Shown in pieces: positions 1-8,659 of a DNA stretch of 64,000 nucleotides; the stretch's first letter is position 1; the number at the start of each line of letters is the position of its first letter. Below the pieces are notes generated by a model that made no database searches, had not been told where the DNA came from, and worked only from the letters and a program-made list of their open reading frames with translations. Source of the DNA: Blastococcus sp. CCUG 61487. GTDB taxonomy: Bacteria > Actinomycetota > Actinomycetes > Mycobacteriales > Geodermatophilaceae. The stretch covers positions 1 to 64,000 of the forward strand of contig NZ_LWUA01000113.1 of assembly GCF_005222955.1 (NCBI RefSeq), given 5' to 3'. The position numbers and the translations under genes are program-made.

Positions 1-545
1 CCACCCCACGGGGCACGGCCGGCCAGGACCTCATGGCTCCGAACCGCCACTGGGCTGCTGTCTTAAGCAAGGCGGCCCTGGACCCACTGCCGGATCCGCA
101 CGTCGCGAGTGCGGCCGCGGTCATCGACGGAGTCACGTACTGCTCGTCCATCCTGCCGTGGCGAAGTTCCGGCGGTGAGCCGACGTGGCCCGGCGCGGAA
201 CCTCCTCGCAATTTGCATGCGGGGCGGACGAAGTACGCGCTCAAGACGCTGCTCGGCGACCTGCCTAGTGGCGACCTGGTCTGGGGAGGGGACTGGAATC
301 ACTCGATGACCGGTCCCGAGAACGCCGGTTCACTCGGTGGGCGCAAGCACCTGCTGGCCGCCGTCGCGGAGCTCGGTCTGCAAGTGCCCACCGCGGACCT
401 ACCGCACCGCCTGGATGGGCTGTTGACCATCGACCACGTCGGTGTCCCGGTGTCGTGGAAGGTGGTCGACGCCCGGCGGCTCGATGCGACCGGGCTCAGC
501 GACCACGACTGCTACGTCGTCGACGTCGAGGTGCCGGCGCCGTGA
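1..545 (+). CDS. Endonuclease/exonuclease/phosphatase-fold protein, 5' truncated by window edge
   Basis: The frame is open from base 3, so the gene begins before the window; the first in-window ATG is at 33. The visible part ends in features typical of the EEP (DNase I-like) fold: a GGDWNHS stretch (metal/phosphate-binding GDWN), then IDHVGV and a C-terminal LSDHDCYVVDVEV, matching the family's final SDH motif. The family hydrolyses phosphodiester bonds in nucleic acids or phospholipids; the substrate here cannot be told. The stop overlaps the GTG start of the next nuclease-like gene (GTGA), so the two are probably translated together. Fold assignment is good; the exact role is unknown. Confidence 0.7.
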   Translation, partial: TPRGTAGQDLMAPNRHWAAVLSKAALDPLPDPHVASAAAVIDGVTYCSSILPWRSSGGEPTWPGAEPPRNLHAGRTKYALKTLLGDLPSGDLVWGGDWNHSMTGPENAGSLGGRKHLLAAVAELGLQVPTADLPHRLDGLLTIDHVGVPVSWKVVDARRLDATGLSDHDCYVVDVEVPAP

Positions 546-1423
546 GCACCGACGACGGCGGCCTGCTGCCGCCTAGAGCGCAGTTGCTGACGGGGGACGA
601 GCCGATCCGGGGCACGCCCGCACGGATTCGCGACTTCTGGGCGTGGGTGCTGTCCGACCTGCGCGGCAACACCGTGCGGCCGATGATGGCCGAGTTCCTC
701 GTCGCGCAGGCGCTCGACGCCGTCGGTCGACCGCGCGTCGAGTGGGAGGCGTATGACGTCGTGACGCCGGATGGCATCCGCGTGGAGGTGAAGTCGAGCG
801 CCTACGTGCAGGCGTGGGCGCAGGCCCGTCCGTCGGAGATCAGGTTCGGCGGCCTCAACGGGCGGACCTGGGACGCAGCCGGATATGCCTCTGGGTCGAG
901 CTATAACGCCGATGTCTACGTCTTCGCGTTGGAGACTGCGCCGGACCACGAGTCCTACGACCCGTTGGATCTCGATCAGTGGAAGTTCTGGGTGCTTCCG
1001 CGGCGAGCCGTGGAAGGGACCGGCCAGAAGGGCTTGGCGCTGTCCCGCGTCGAGGCCATGGCAGGTGAGCCCGTTCCATACAGCGGCCTCAGAGACGCCG
1101 TCCGTGCCGCGGCGGCGATGGCGCAGTCGCCGGTGGAGGGAGTCGACCTGCGAGGCCGCGTCGTGCGCGTGGCAGCGGCGCAGGAGGCACTGCCGGCGGA
1201 AGGGGACTGGCCCGCAGCGGCCCGACGTCCCGAGCCACACTTCGTAGCCGAGTGGCCGGCAACCACATACGGGGGACGACCGGGCAATCGACTTTGCGTC
1301 GCTCGCTCGCTGCGTTGCTCCATGAGCGCGAGGGGTGGCGAAGCCGCTTCACCGACCGCCCCCTGCTCCTGCCCGAGGATGAGTTGCGGCTCAACGACTG
1401 GATGCAGGAGCACCTGGCGCTGA
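542..1423 (+). CDS. PD-(D/E)XK nuclease-like protein, abnormal C-terminus
   Basis: GTG at 542 is chosen because it overlaps the upstream stop as GTGA; an earlier in-frame start only adds low-complexity arginine-rich sequence. The core contains GIRVEVKSSAYVQAW, an E-x-K nuclease signature followed by Q, then a conserved-looking WKFWVLPRRAVE segment typical of small restriction-endonuclease-like proteins. The nuclease-like part ends near residue 190. The remaining ~100 residues have no recognisable fold, and from about base 1204 they are an out-of-frame reading of a GIY-YIG domain (see next entry). The original stop has probably been lost by deletion or frameshift. Likely role: DNA cleavage or defence, by inference from motif and context. 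Confidence 0.6.
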   Translation: MSTDDGGLLPPRAQLLTGDEPIRGTPARIRDFWAWVLSDLRGNTVRPMMAEFLVAQALDAVGRPRVEWEAYDVVTPDGIRVEVKSSAYVQAWAQARPSEIRFGGLNGRTWDAAGYASGSSYNADVYVFALETAPDHESYDPLDLDQWKFWVLPRRAVEGTGQKGLALSRVEAMAGEPVPYSGLRDAVRAAAAMAQSPVEGVDLRGRVVRVAAAQEALPAEGDWPAAARRPEPHFVAEWPATTYGGRPGNRLCVARSLRCSMSARGGEAASPTAPCSCPRMSCGSTTGCRSTWR

Positions 1424-1584
1424 GCTGGGCCGTGCACGAGCAGCCGTGGACCGTCGAGTCGCAGGTGATCGCGGAGCTCAGGCCGCCGCTCAACCAGTCA
1501 GCGAACTCCTCCCACCCGCTGTACCGCGTAGTCCAGGAGGCCCGCCGCCGTTGGCGGACAGCTGCGGAAGATGCTGCAACGTAG
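1204..1584 (+). pseudogene. GIY-YIG nuclease remnant (C-terminal part only)
   Basis: This frame encodes TLRSRVAGNHIRGTTGQSTL, then LRLNDWMQEHLALSW and VIAELRPPLNQSANSSHPLY. These match the C-terminal half of a small actinobacterial GIY-YIG family, including the catalytic-type Glu in the IAELRPPLN segment. The N-terminal part that would carry the GIY and YIG strands is not found in any upstream frame: frame 1 is closed by TGA at 1066, and the other frames encode the PD-(D/E)XK protein or nothing recognisable. The only usable start, GTG at 1252, lies inside the domain. I read it as the decayed end of a GIY-YIG gene fused out of frame to the preceding gene. Confidence 0.55.
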
Positions 1585-1690
1585 GCAGACGGCTGGCGTG
1601 GCAGGACAGCCGTGTCGGCGCCGGCGACAGCGCGGGAAGTCCTTCCCGCTTCGGATCGCTGCCGCCCTCACCTCGGAACGAGTGGGAAGC

Positions 1691-2611
1691 ATGGCGGTGG
1701 CTGCGGCTGTGGTGTTCCGAGAGGGAGAAGTGGCATGGCCTCGACCGAGCGGCGTCCGTTCGGCGCCGCAGAACGTGCTTACGGTCCCCGCCGTGGTCGA
1801 CGACGTGCAGTACGAGTTCACATCGGTTCAGGCAGTGCGGGGCACTGAAACTAAGACGATCGCGAAGTGGCAGAAGGACGGCTGGCAGATCTTCAGCCGC
1901 AACCAGGGCTTGCTGCGCACGGAACTGACCTTCCGCCGCGTCAAGCCAAAGACGGTCGGCACCAGGTTGCTCGCCGCCTTCCGAGGCCTCGAGTCGAGGA
2001 CGCAGCGGGCTCTACTGGCCGGCGCGTCTGCAATGGTCCTGCTCTTGGTCGCCGTCGGCGTCATCGTTGGCATGCAGAGCGGAGGCAGCGCTACCGAGTC
2101 AGCGGCATCAGCGACCGAGGTCGAGGCGGTCGAGCCGAGTAGCGAGCCGGAAGAGGTTTCAACACCCACGTCATCGGCACCCACTTCGTCGGCTTCCGCA
2201 CCCACGACTCCCGCTCCGGAAGCAACACTCACGGTCGAGAACAACGCTGATCTCGCGGCGCTTGTAGCGCTTCGGGACCCGGGCGCGGCCGAAGTCGGAG
2301 AGTTCGCCGCGAAGTATCGCGGGCGAACCATTGAGTTCGACGGAAACATCACAGCCCTCGCGAATCACGGCAGTTACACGACGAGGTATGACCTTCTGAT
2401 CAACACCGGGGACTACAGCACGACGAGCTCGTTGGGACCCAGCTTCAAATTCGAGGACGTCAACATCACGAACGACCTCCACCTGACGGGCCCGGACATC
2501 CCGGACGCCATCGGTGTCGGAGACAACCTTCGAATCATTGCGCGAGTGGTCGAGTACAACAGCAATTCGCAACTCTTCCTTCTCAAGCCGGTATCTACCC
2601 AGGTCAGGTGA
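1691..2611 (+). CDS. DUF4839-type membrane protein
   Basis: The C-terminal ~110 residues (FAAKYRGRTIEFDGNI, YDLLINTGDYS, FKFEDVNI, IGVGDNLRIIARVVEYN) match the actinobacterial DUF4839 domain, which has no known function. Before it are a conserved N-terminal module (YEFTSVQAVRGTE...WQKDGWQIF...LRTELTFRR), one hydrophobic helix (ALLAGASAMVLLLVAVGVIV) and a Ser/Thr/Pro/Glu-rich linker of about 50 residues. It is probably anchored by the helix with the DUF4839 domain outside. The start is uncertain: ATG 1691, GTG 1730 behind GAGAGGGAGAA, and GTG 1805 just before the first conserved residues are all possible. An ATG at 1735 in another frame has the better ribosome site, so a start-proximal frameshift cannot be excluded. 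Confidence 0.7.
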   Translation: MAVAAAVVFREGEVAWPRPSGVRSAPQNVLTVPAVVDDVQYEFTSVQAVRGTETKTIAKWQKDGWQIFSRNQGLLRTELTFRRVKPKTVGTRLLAAFRGLESRTQRALLAGASAMVLLLVAVGVIVGMQSGGSATESAASATEVEAVEPSSEPEEVSTPTSSAPTSSASAPTTPAPEATLTVENNADLAALVALRDPGAAEVGEFAAKYRGRTIEFDGNITALANHGSYTTRYDLLINTGDYSTTSSLGPSFKFEDVNITNDLHLTGPDIPDAIGVGDNLRIIARVVEYNSNSQLFLLKPVSTQVR

Positions 2612-2761
2612 TCGGTCGGTGCGGTGACCCGAACGGGTCTCCAGCTCCTTTCTCGCCGTGGCCTCATACCCGCAGACTCCATGAGACCTGTCAGTGCCGT
2701 TTGATTCGATCCAGGGCGAGGCCACATCAAGGCCTAGGACCACGGCCGACGGAGGCAGGCG

Positions 2762-5700
2762 ATGCAGAGACTCGACGGGCGGCTGGTGCTCAGCCCCACT
2801 GACCTCACGCATCACCAGGAGTGCGCGCACCTGACCCGGCTCGACCTCGGCGTCACCACGGGGGAGTGGGCGGCCTACTCGCACGAGACCCCGGATGACG
2901 TCCAGTTCGTCTTCGACCGCGGGATGGAGCACGAGAAGAAGTACCTCGCCTCGCTCGTGGCTGCCGGGAAGTCCGTTGTCGAAATCGGAGCGGCATACGA
3001 CTTGGACGGCCGCCGGCGCGCGGAGGCCGAGACCGTGGAGGCGATGCGCAGCGGTGCCGACGTCGTCTACCAGGGGACGTTCTTCGACGGTGCCTGGGGC
3101 GGGCAGGCCGACTTCCTGCTGCGGGTGGACAGGCCGTCCCCGGTCTTCGGCGACTGGTCGTACGAGATCGCCGACACCAAGCTCGCGCGGAAGCTCAAGG
3201 TCGCCGCGCTGCTGCAGATGGCCACGTACGCCGAGCGCCTGACGGAGCTCCAGGGCGTGGCTCCCGAGCGGCTGATCGTGGTGACCGGCGACGGCGAGGA
3301 GCGCCCATGGCGGCTGGTCGACGTCGCCGCCTACGCGCGGCGGGCGCGGGCCCGGCTGGAGGCGTTCGTCGCCGCACCGTCGCCGACCGGCCCGTCGCCG
3401 ATCGGCTACTGCAACCAGTGCTCGTGGGCCGAGCGGTGCAACGCCGAGCTGCGGGCCGCCGACGACCTCGGTCTGGTTGCGTTCATGCGCGGCGACCAGC
3501 GGGACGCGCTGAAGGCCGTCGGCATCTCGACGCTCCGCGAGCTCGCCGAGGCATCCCCGGAGCAGCTGAAGAAGTCCGGCATCGGGGCGGACGCACGTGT
3601 GCGGTTGCAGCAGCAGGCGGCCGAGCAGCTGCACGAGCGCCACACCGGCATGCCTTCGCGGACGCTGCTCGCCCCGGTTCCCGGCATGGGCCTGCTGCGG
3701 CTGCCGCCGCCGTCGCCGGGCGACCTGTACCTCGACTTCGAGGGCGACCCGTGGTTCGAGGATGGCAAGGGCATCGAGTACCTCGCCGGGCTGGGCGACC
3801 GGTCAGACGGCTTCACTCCGCTGTGGGCGCACGACCGGGACGCCGAGCGGCAGATGGTCACCGACCTCATCGACCGGATCGTGGTGGCGGCGCAGGCCGA
3901 CCCGGGCATGCACGTCTACCACTACGCGCCGTACGAGGTGACCGCGCTCAAGCGACTGACCGGCACCTACGGCGTCCGCGAGGCGGAGCTCGACCAGCTG
4001 CTGCGCGAGGAGCGGTTCGTCGACCTCTATCCCGTCGTCCGGCAGTCGATGCGGATCAGCAAGGAGTCGTACTCGATCAAGAAGGTCGAGGCGTTCTACG
4101 GGCGGGCGCACGAGGGCTCCGTCGCCAGCGGTCTGGGCAGCGTGCTGGTCTACGAGCAGTGGCTGCTCGACCAGGACCAGCAGAAGCTCGACGACATCGA
4201 GTCGTACAACAAGGACGACGTCGACTCCACCCGCGAGCTGCACGACTGGCTGGAGACCCAGCGCGCCGAGCTCGAGGCGCTGCACGGTCCGCTCGCGCGG
4301 CCGGCGGTGACCGTGGTTGCGCCGGACGCGAAGGTGACCGAGGCGCAGGCCGCCGAGGAGGAGCTGGCCGCGCGGCTGCGCGACGCAGGGCACGACGTCC
4401 TCGGTGACCTGGTCGGCTGGCACCGCCGCGAGGACCGGCCCGACTGGTGGGAGGTCTACCGGCTGCAGGACCTGGACACCGAGGAACTGGAGCGCGACGG
4501 GACCGCGCTGGGCGGGCTGACCTACGTCGGTTACCAGGGGCCGGTGAAGAAGAGCCACCTGTACGAGTACTCGTTCCCGGCGCAGGACACCAAGGTGTCG
4601 GCCGGCGAAGACGCGCTCGACGTGGACACCGCGAAGCGGGCCGGCACGGTGGTCGAGCTCGACATCGCGACATGTCGACTCGTCCTCAAGACGACCGCCA
4701 CGGAGCCGCCCCACCTGCGCGGCCTGGGCCCGGCCGGGCCGCTGAACACCGGCGGGCTGCGGGCGGCGATCGCCGCGACCGGCGACGACGTGCTGGCCGG
4801 CCGCGACTGCCTGGGCCAGGCGCCGGTGGAGCGACGCGTTCCCGCGGGAACGCGGCTGCGGCCCGGTGAAACGACGACCGACGCGATCCTGCGGCTCGGC
4901 CTGGCGCTCGATGGTGAGGTGCTGGCCATCCAGGGCCCGCCCGGAAGCGGCAAGACGACGGCGGCGGCCGCGCTGATCCGGAAGCTGCTGGACGCCAGCA
5001 AGAAGGTCGGGGTCACGGCGACCTCGCACGCGGTGATTGGCAACCTCCTCAAAGCGGTGGGGCGGCCGGCGCTGCAGAAGTGCAAGGAGGACCAGCACTG
5101 CGGTTCGGACCACGTGGCGTGGTCCGACGACAACGACGACGTGACGCGCCGGCTGACGGGTGGCGACGTTCAGCTGGTGGGCGGGACGGCGTGGTTCTGG
5201 ACCCGGCAGACGTCCCCGAGGCGGTCGATGTGCTGGTGGTCGACGAGGCGGGGCAGTTCTCGCTGGCCAACGCGGTCGCGGTGGCGCGGGGTGCGCGGTC
5301 GATGGTGCTGCTCGGGGATCCCCAGCAGCTGGCACAGCCTTCGCAGGCGGTGCACCCGGGCGGCTCGGGCGCCTCGGCGCTGGAGCACCTGCTGGACGGG
5401 CACCCGACGATCCCGGAAGACCGAGGGGTGTTCCTCGACCGGTCCTACCGGATGCACCCGGACCTGACTGCGTTCGTCTCGGAGCTCGCGTATGAGGGCC
5501 GACTCGACCCGGCAGATTGCCGTGAGCGGGTGGCGGTGCTGGGGGAGGGGCCGCTGTCGGGCAGTGGGCTGCGAGCGGTGCTGCTCGAGCATCAGCTGAC
5601 CTGCTCGGACAAGAGCCAGCAGGAGGCCGACGAGGTCGCGCGGCTGTGGCGATCGATCCAGGACTCGACGTGGCGCAATCACCTGGGCGAGGAGGCCCCG

Positions 5701-6045
5701 ATCGGTCCGTCGGACGTGCTGGTGGTGGCGCCGTACAACGCGCAGGTCGCGCTGATCAAGTCGGCGTTGCCGGCGGGTGCCCGCGTGGGGACCGTGGACA
5801 AGTTCCAGGGCCAGGAGGCGCCGATCGTCCTCTACTCGATGACCAGCACGAGTGCTGACGAGGCGCCACGAGGCGTATCGTTCCTGTACGACCTGAACCG
5901 GCTGAACGTGGCGGTGTCGCGGGCGCAGGCGTTGGCGGTGGTGGTGTTGAGCCCGGAGCTGCTGGACGCGCCGGTGCGGACCCCGGAGCAGCTGCGCCGA
6001 GTGAACGCGCTGTGCCGGCTCGTGCAGTCGGCGACCGCCGTCTGA
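2762..6045 (+). pseudogene. TM0106-type RecB nuclease / DNA2-like SF1 helicase fusion, -1 frameshift
   Basis: The first frame (2762 to about 5206) encodes a RecB-type nuclease with Fe-S cysteines (HHQECAHL, and CNQC...C), the nuclease IADTKLARKLK, and a DEDD-type RNase H-like domain (LYLDFEGDPWF, YNKDDVDSTREL). Helicase Walker A (GPPGSGKTTAA) follows. After about 5206 the protein continues in the -1 frame with Walker B VVDEAGQF, LGDPQQLAQ, SYRMHPDLT, DKFQGQE and NVAVSRAQ, ending at 6045. One extra G in CCCGG at 5202-5206 would restore a ~1,095-residue protein. All catalytic motifs of both halves survive, so the break is recent or a sequence error. Start: ATG behind a GGAGG. The family is a putative DNA end-processing nuclease-helicase. 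Confidence 0.85.
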
Positions 6046-6140
6046 CCGGGTCGCGCGGGGCAGCGCAGCGCGTGGTCTGATGCCTGTCAGGTGTTTGTGG
6101 CCGGCGTCGGGGCCGGTCCGCTCGGCAGGAAGGTGGGCTC

Positions 6141-6887
6141 GTGGCCGGATCCGGTGAAGTGCTGCTCGAGGTGGACGGCGGCGTCGCGATCGTGACGCTC
6201 AATGCCCCGGACCGGCGCAACGCGCTCACGCCTGGGATGGCCGACGAGCTGATCGCGACCTTCGACGAGGTGGACGCCAAGCCGGAGGTCGGCGCGCTGG
6301 TGGTACGGGCGGTCGGCAAGTCGTTCTGCGCGGGCGGCGACATCGCGACGCTGACGAACGCCGGCAAGGACCCGGCGACGCCCGACGCCTACGAGGGCAT
6401 GGGCAAGATCTACGACTCCTTCTACCGACTGGGGCAGGTGAAGGTGCCGACGGTGGCGGCGGTGCGTGGCTCGGCCGTGGGGGCCGGCATGAACATGCTG
6501 CTGGCGGCGGACCTGCGGGTCGTCGCGAAGGACGCCCGGCTGCTGGCAGGCTTCCTCCGGCGCGGCATGCACCCGGGCGGCGGGCACTTCGTGATCCTTT
6601 CGCGGCTAATCGGCCGCGAGGCCGCGGCGGCGATGGCGCTGTTCGGCGAGGAGATCAACGGCGACAAGGCCGTCGAGCTCGGTCTGGCCTGGGAGTCCCT
6701 GGATGACGCCGCGGTCGAGGGCCGGGCGATCGAGTTGGCTCAGCGCGTGGCCGCCGACCCGGAGCTGGCGCGCGTGGCCGTAGGCAATTTCCGTAGGGAG
6801 GTTGTCAACGGGGCCGTAGCGTGGGATGTCGCCATGCAATCCGAGCGTCCAGCCCAGATGTGGTCCATGCGCCGCTCGGCTCGGTAG
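6141..6887 (+). CDS. Enoyl-CoA hydratase/isomerase (crotonase) family protein
   Basis: The 248-residue crotonase fold has the CoA-binding DRRNALTPGM, the first oxyanion-hole strand SFCAGGDIA (about 61-70) and the second GSAVGAGMNMLLAAD (about 110-124). The two glutamates of classical hydratases are not visible: the residue after GAGM is Asn instead of Glu, and the following segment (ARLLAGFLRRGMHPGGG) has no Glu. It may therefore act as an isomerase, hydrolase or other crotonase rather than a beta-oxidation hydratase. The GTG start at 6141 has AGGAAGGTGG upstream. It is transcribed alone, away from the island genes, and ends at a strong hairpin at 7002-7048. Confidence 0.9.
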   Translation: MAGSGEVLLEVDGGVAIVTLNAPDRRNALTPGMADELIATFDEVDAKPEVGALVVRAVGKSFCAGGDIATLTNAGKDPATPDAYEGMGKIYDSFYRLGQVKVPTVAAVRGSAVGAGMNMLLAADLRVVAKDARLLAGFLRRGMHPGGGHFVILSRLIGREAAAAMALFGEEINGDKAVELGLAWESLDDAAVEGRAIELAQRVAADPELARVAVGNFRREVVNGAVAWDVAMQSERPAQMWSMRRSAR

Positions 6888-7001
6888 CTCACCCGACCCG
6901 CCTTGGGCCAGCAGGACACCGCGTCCGCCTATCTGCCTCGGGCGGCGAGGCAATCGCTCGGCACTGATGGACTTGCCGCCGGCATGTGCTGTGCTCCGTC
7001 A

Positions 7002-7048
7002 GGGACGGGACTCCGCGCTGCCCTCGTGTCAGCGCGGAGCCCCGTCCC
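7002..7048. terminator. Bidirectional hairpin terminator
   Basis: A 19-base inverted repeat (GGGACGGGACTCCGCGCTG against CAGCGCGGAGCCCCGTCCC, one mismatch) with a 9-base loop lies between the convergent crotonase gene and the minus-strand gene ending at 7065. There is no clear T tract, as is common in high-GC actinobacteria. Confidence 0.75.
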
Positions 7049-7064
7049 CGGGTGACCAGCGTGG

Positions 7065-8483
7065 TCAGGCGGCGCCGCTGGCTTCGTTCACCTGGCTGTC
7101 GGCCCCGGCTGCGTCCAGAGCGGCGAGCGCCAAATCGAGGGAGCGCCGAATCCCGGTGGAGACCTTGGCGCAGTCCCCCTCGATGGCCAGCCCGCTCTTC
7201 TGGATTCCGCTGGCGGCCTTCTTGATGTTGTCGATGACGCTCAGCTGCGCCGTAGCTGCTGCGATGTGCTCTGTCGCCGTCGCGACCTCCGAAGAGCCGG
7301 TTCGCGCGCTGACGGCCAGCGCCGCGGTCCTGAGCAACTGCACGACAGTGCGCAGCAGGTCGGGCTGGTCGTGCTCGGGGTCGAACGCCAATACCACCCG
7401 ACGCGGGCCCAGCACTCTGATGTGCTGCCCGCCGTTCTGCTCTGGGGTGCGGACGACACCGAGCGCGGCCTGCGCGTTGCGGTTCCTCTCTGCCTCGTCC
7501 AGGTAGGGCCCCCACGCGCGCGCCGGGGAGTCGCTCATCTCGATCACCAGCCGGGCAGAACTCCCGCTGATGTGCAGTACGCCATCCCCACGCTTGCTTC
7601 GCGGCAGCAGTCCGACCGTGGACCCCGTGGGCTCATACTCGTCGCCCAACCCGGCGGCGAACTCGTGCATCAGCTCGCCGATCGAGTCCTCGTAGGCCCG
7701 TCCCTTCAGCGGGGTCATCTTCACGACGTTGGACCGCTCCCGGCCAATCTTGACCACGGTTGCCAGCTCGGTAACCGCGGCGGTCAGCTCGGAGTGGTTC
7801 TTGTCCAGCCGGGCGGTGACGACTTCCTGCTGCTGTGCAAGTGCGGTGCTCAGCTTTGCCACCGGGGACGTCGGGTCAGCCGGGTCGAACTGCTTGACCG
7901 CCTGCCGAAGCAGCGCGTCGGTGGCCGCCCGCGCGGACTCGCTCACCGTGGTGCCAAAGCTGTCCAGCAGGGGCCTCAACCGTTCCACCAGGGCGGGGTT
8001 CTCCCCGCCGAGGGTGCGCTGCATCTCCGCGACGATGGCCCTCTGCGCGGCATCCACTGCCGCGGTCAGCTCTCTGCGGCTGCGCTCTTCGGCCTCGGTG
8101 ATCGATCGCTTGGCCGCTGCGGTCGCCTTGTCCATTGTCTCTACAGCAGCCGACACGGTGCGCTGGGTCAGCTGAGCGGCCTCACCCGTGGCAGAGGCCG
8201 TCTTCTCCCCGACCTCCCGCAGCATCGCCTCGACGGCACGGGACTCACCGGAGTGTCCCATCGCCGCCAGGGCCCGCGACCCGAGCACCACGGCCTCGGT
8301 CAGGAACACCGACAAGTCGGCGGTTGGGCTTACGTCCTCGACTGCCGGCCCGCGCCGGCCCGTCGTCCAGTGCCGCGCCTCCCGGACCACGACCTCGTCC
8401 GTCAGGCACATGGCTCGGATGACGAGCGAGGGCCCGCGTAGGTCCAGGTGGACGTTGGGCTCGTACTGCTCGGGCTGGTTCAT
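7065..8483 (-). CDS. Coiled-coil protein with RmuC/DUF2130-like degenerate nuclease core
   Basis: The protein has 472 residues from ATG 8483, which has AGGAGC just upstream. An N-terminal ~80-residue module is followed by a long Ala/Glu/Thr-rich helical region, probably coiled coil. Then comes a block resembling the DUF2130/RmuC nuclease core: LKGRAYEDSIGELM, RGDGVLHISG, ARLVIEMSDSPARAWGPYLDEAERNRNAQAAL. The E-x-K signature expected there reads E-M-S, so the catalytic Lys appears to be missing. The gene is divergent from the type I restriction operon and shares its 176-base control region, which suggests co-regulation. It could be a DNA-end or recombination-limiting factor, or a structural defence component; function unproven. 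Confidence 0.7.
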   Translation of the reverse strand: MNQPEQYEPNVHLDLRGPSLVIRAMCLTDEVVVREARHWTTGRRGPAVEDVSPTADLSVFLTEAVVLGSRALAAMGHSGESRAVEAMLREVGEKTASATGEAAQLTQRTVSAAVETMDKATAAAKRSITEAEERSRRELTAAVDAAQRAIVAEMQRTLGGENPALVERLRPLLDSFGTTVSESARAATDALLRQAVKQFDPADPTSPVAKLSTALAQQQEVVTARLDKNHSELTAAVTELATVVKIGRERSNVVKMTPLKGRAYEDSIGELMHEFAAGLGDEYEPTGSTVGLLPRSKRGDGVLHISGSSARLVIEMSDSPARAWGPYLDEAERNRNAQAALGVVRTPEQNGGQHIRVLGPRRVVLAFDPEHDQPDLLRTVVQLLRTAALAVSARTGSSEVATATEHIAAATAQLSVIDNIKKAASGIQKSGLAIEGDCAKVSTGIRRSLDLALAALDAAGADSQVNEASGAA

Positions 8484-8563
8484 GGCGCGGCTCCTAGCAG
8501 GTGGGGCCACCCGGCGGGCGACCTGGGCAAACCGTCCAAAACAGCGCCGCACCAGTCGACAAG

Positions 8564-8592
8564 AATCCCTGATAACCCGGCTTATCGCGATT
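8564..8592. promoter_or_regulatory. Dyad GATAA-N6-TTATC, probable operator between divergent genes
   Basis: The site reads AATC CCT GATAA CCCGGC TTATC GC GATT, with nested arms GATAA/TTATC and AATC/GATT. It lies 68 bases before ATG 8660 and 80 bases before the divergent start at 8483. A closely similar site occurs before hsdR (13372-13389) at almost the same distance from its ATG, so both are likely targets of one regulator. Confidence 0.55.
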
Positions 8593-8659
8593 CATTGGGT
8601 GGCCGACGCTGCCCAGTCCGGTACGGTCTCGCCACCGATGCCAGCCAAGGAGGTGCCCG

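Noticed and set aside
5195-5215. Programmed -1 ribosomal frameshifting in the nuclease-helicase gene
   Set aside because: No X-XXY-YYZ slippery heptamer lies at the site, and two unrelated genes show the same single-base problem, so mutation or consensus error is simpler.
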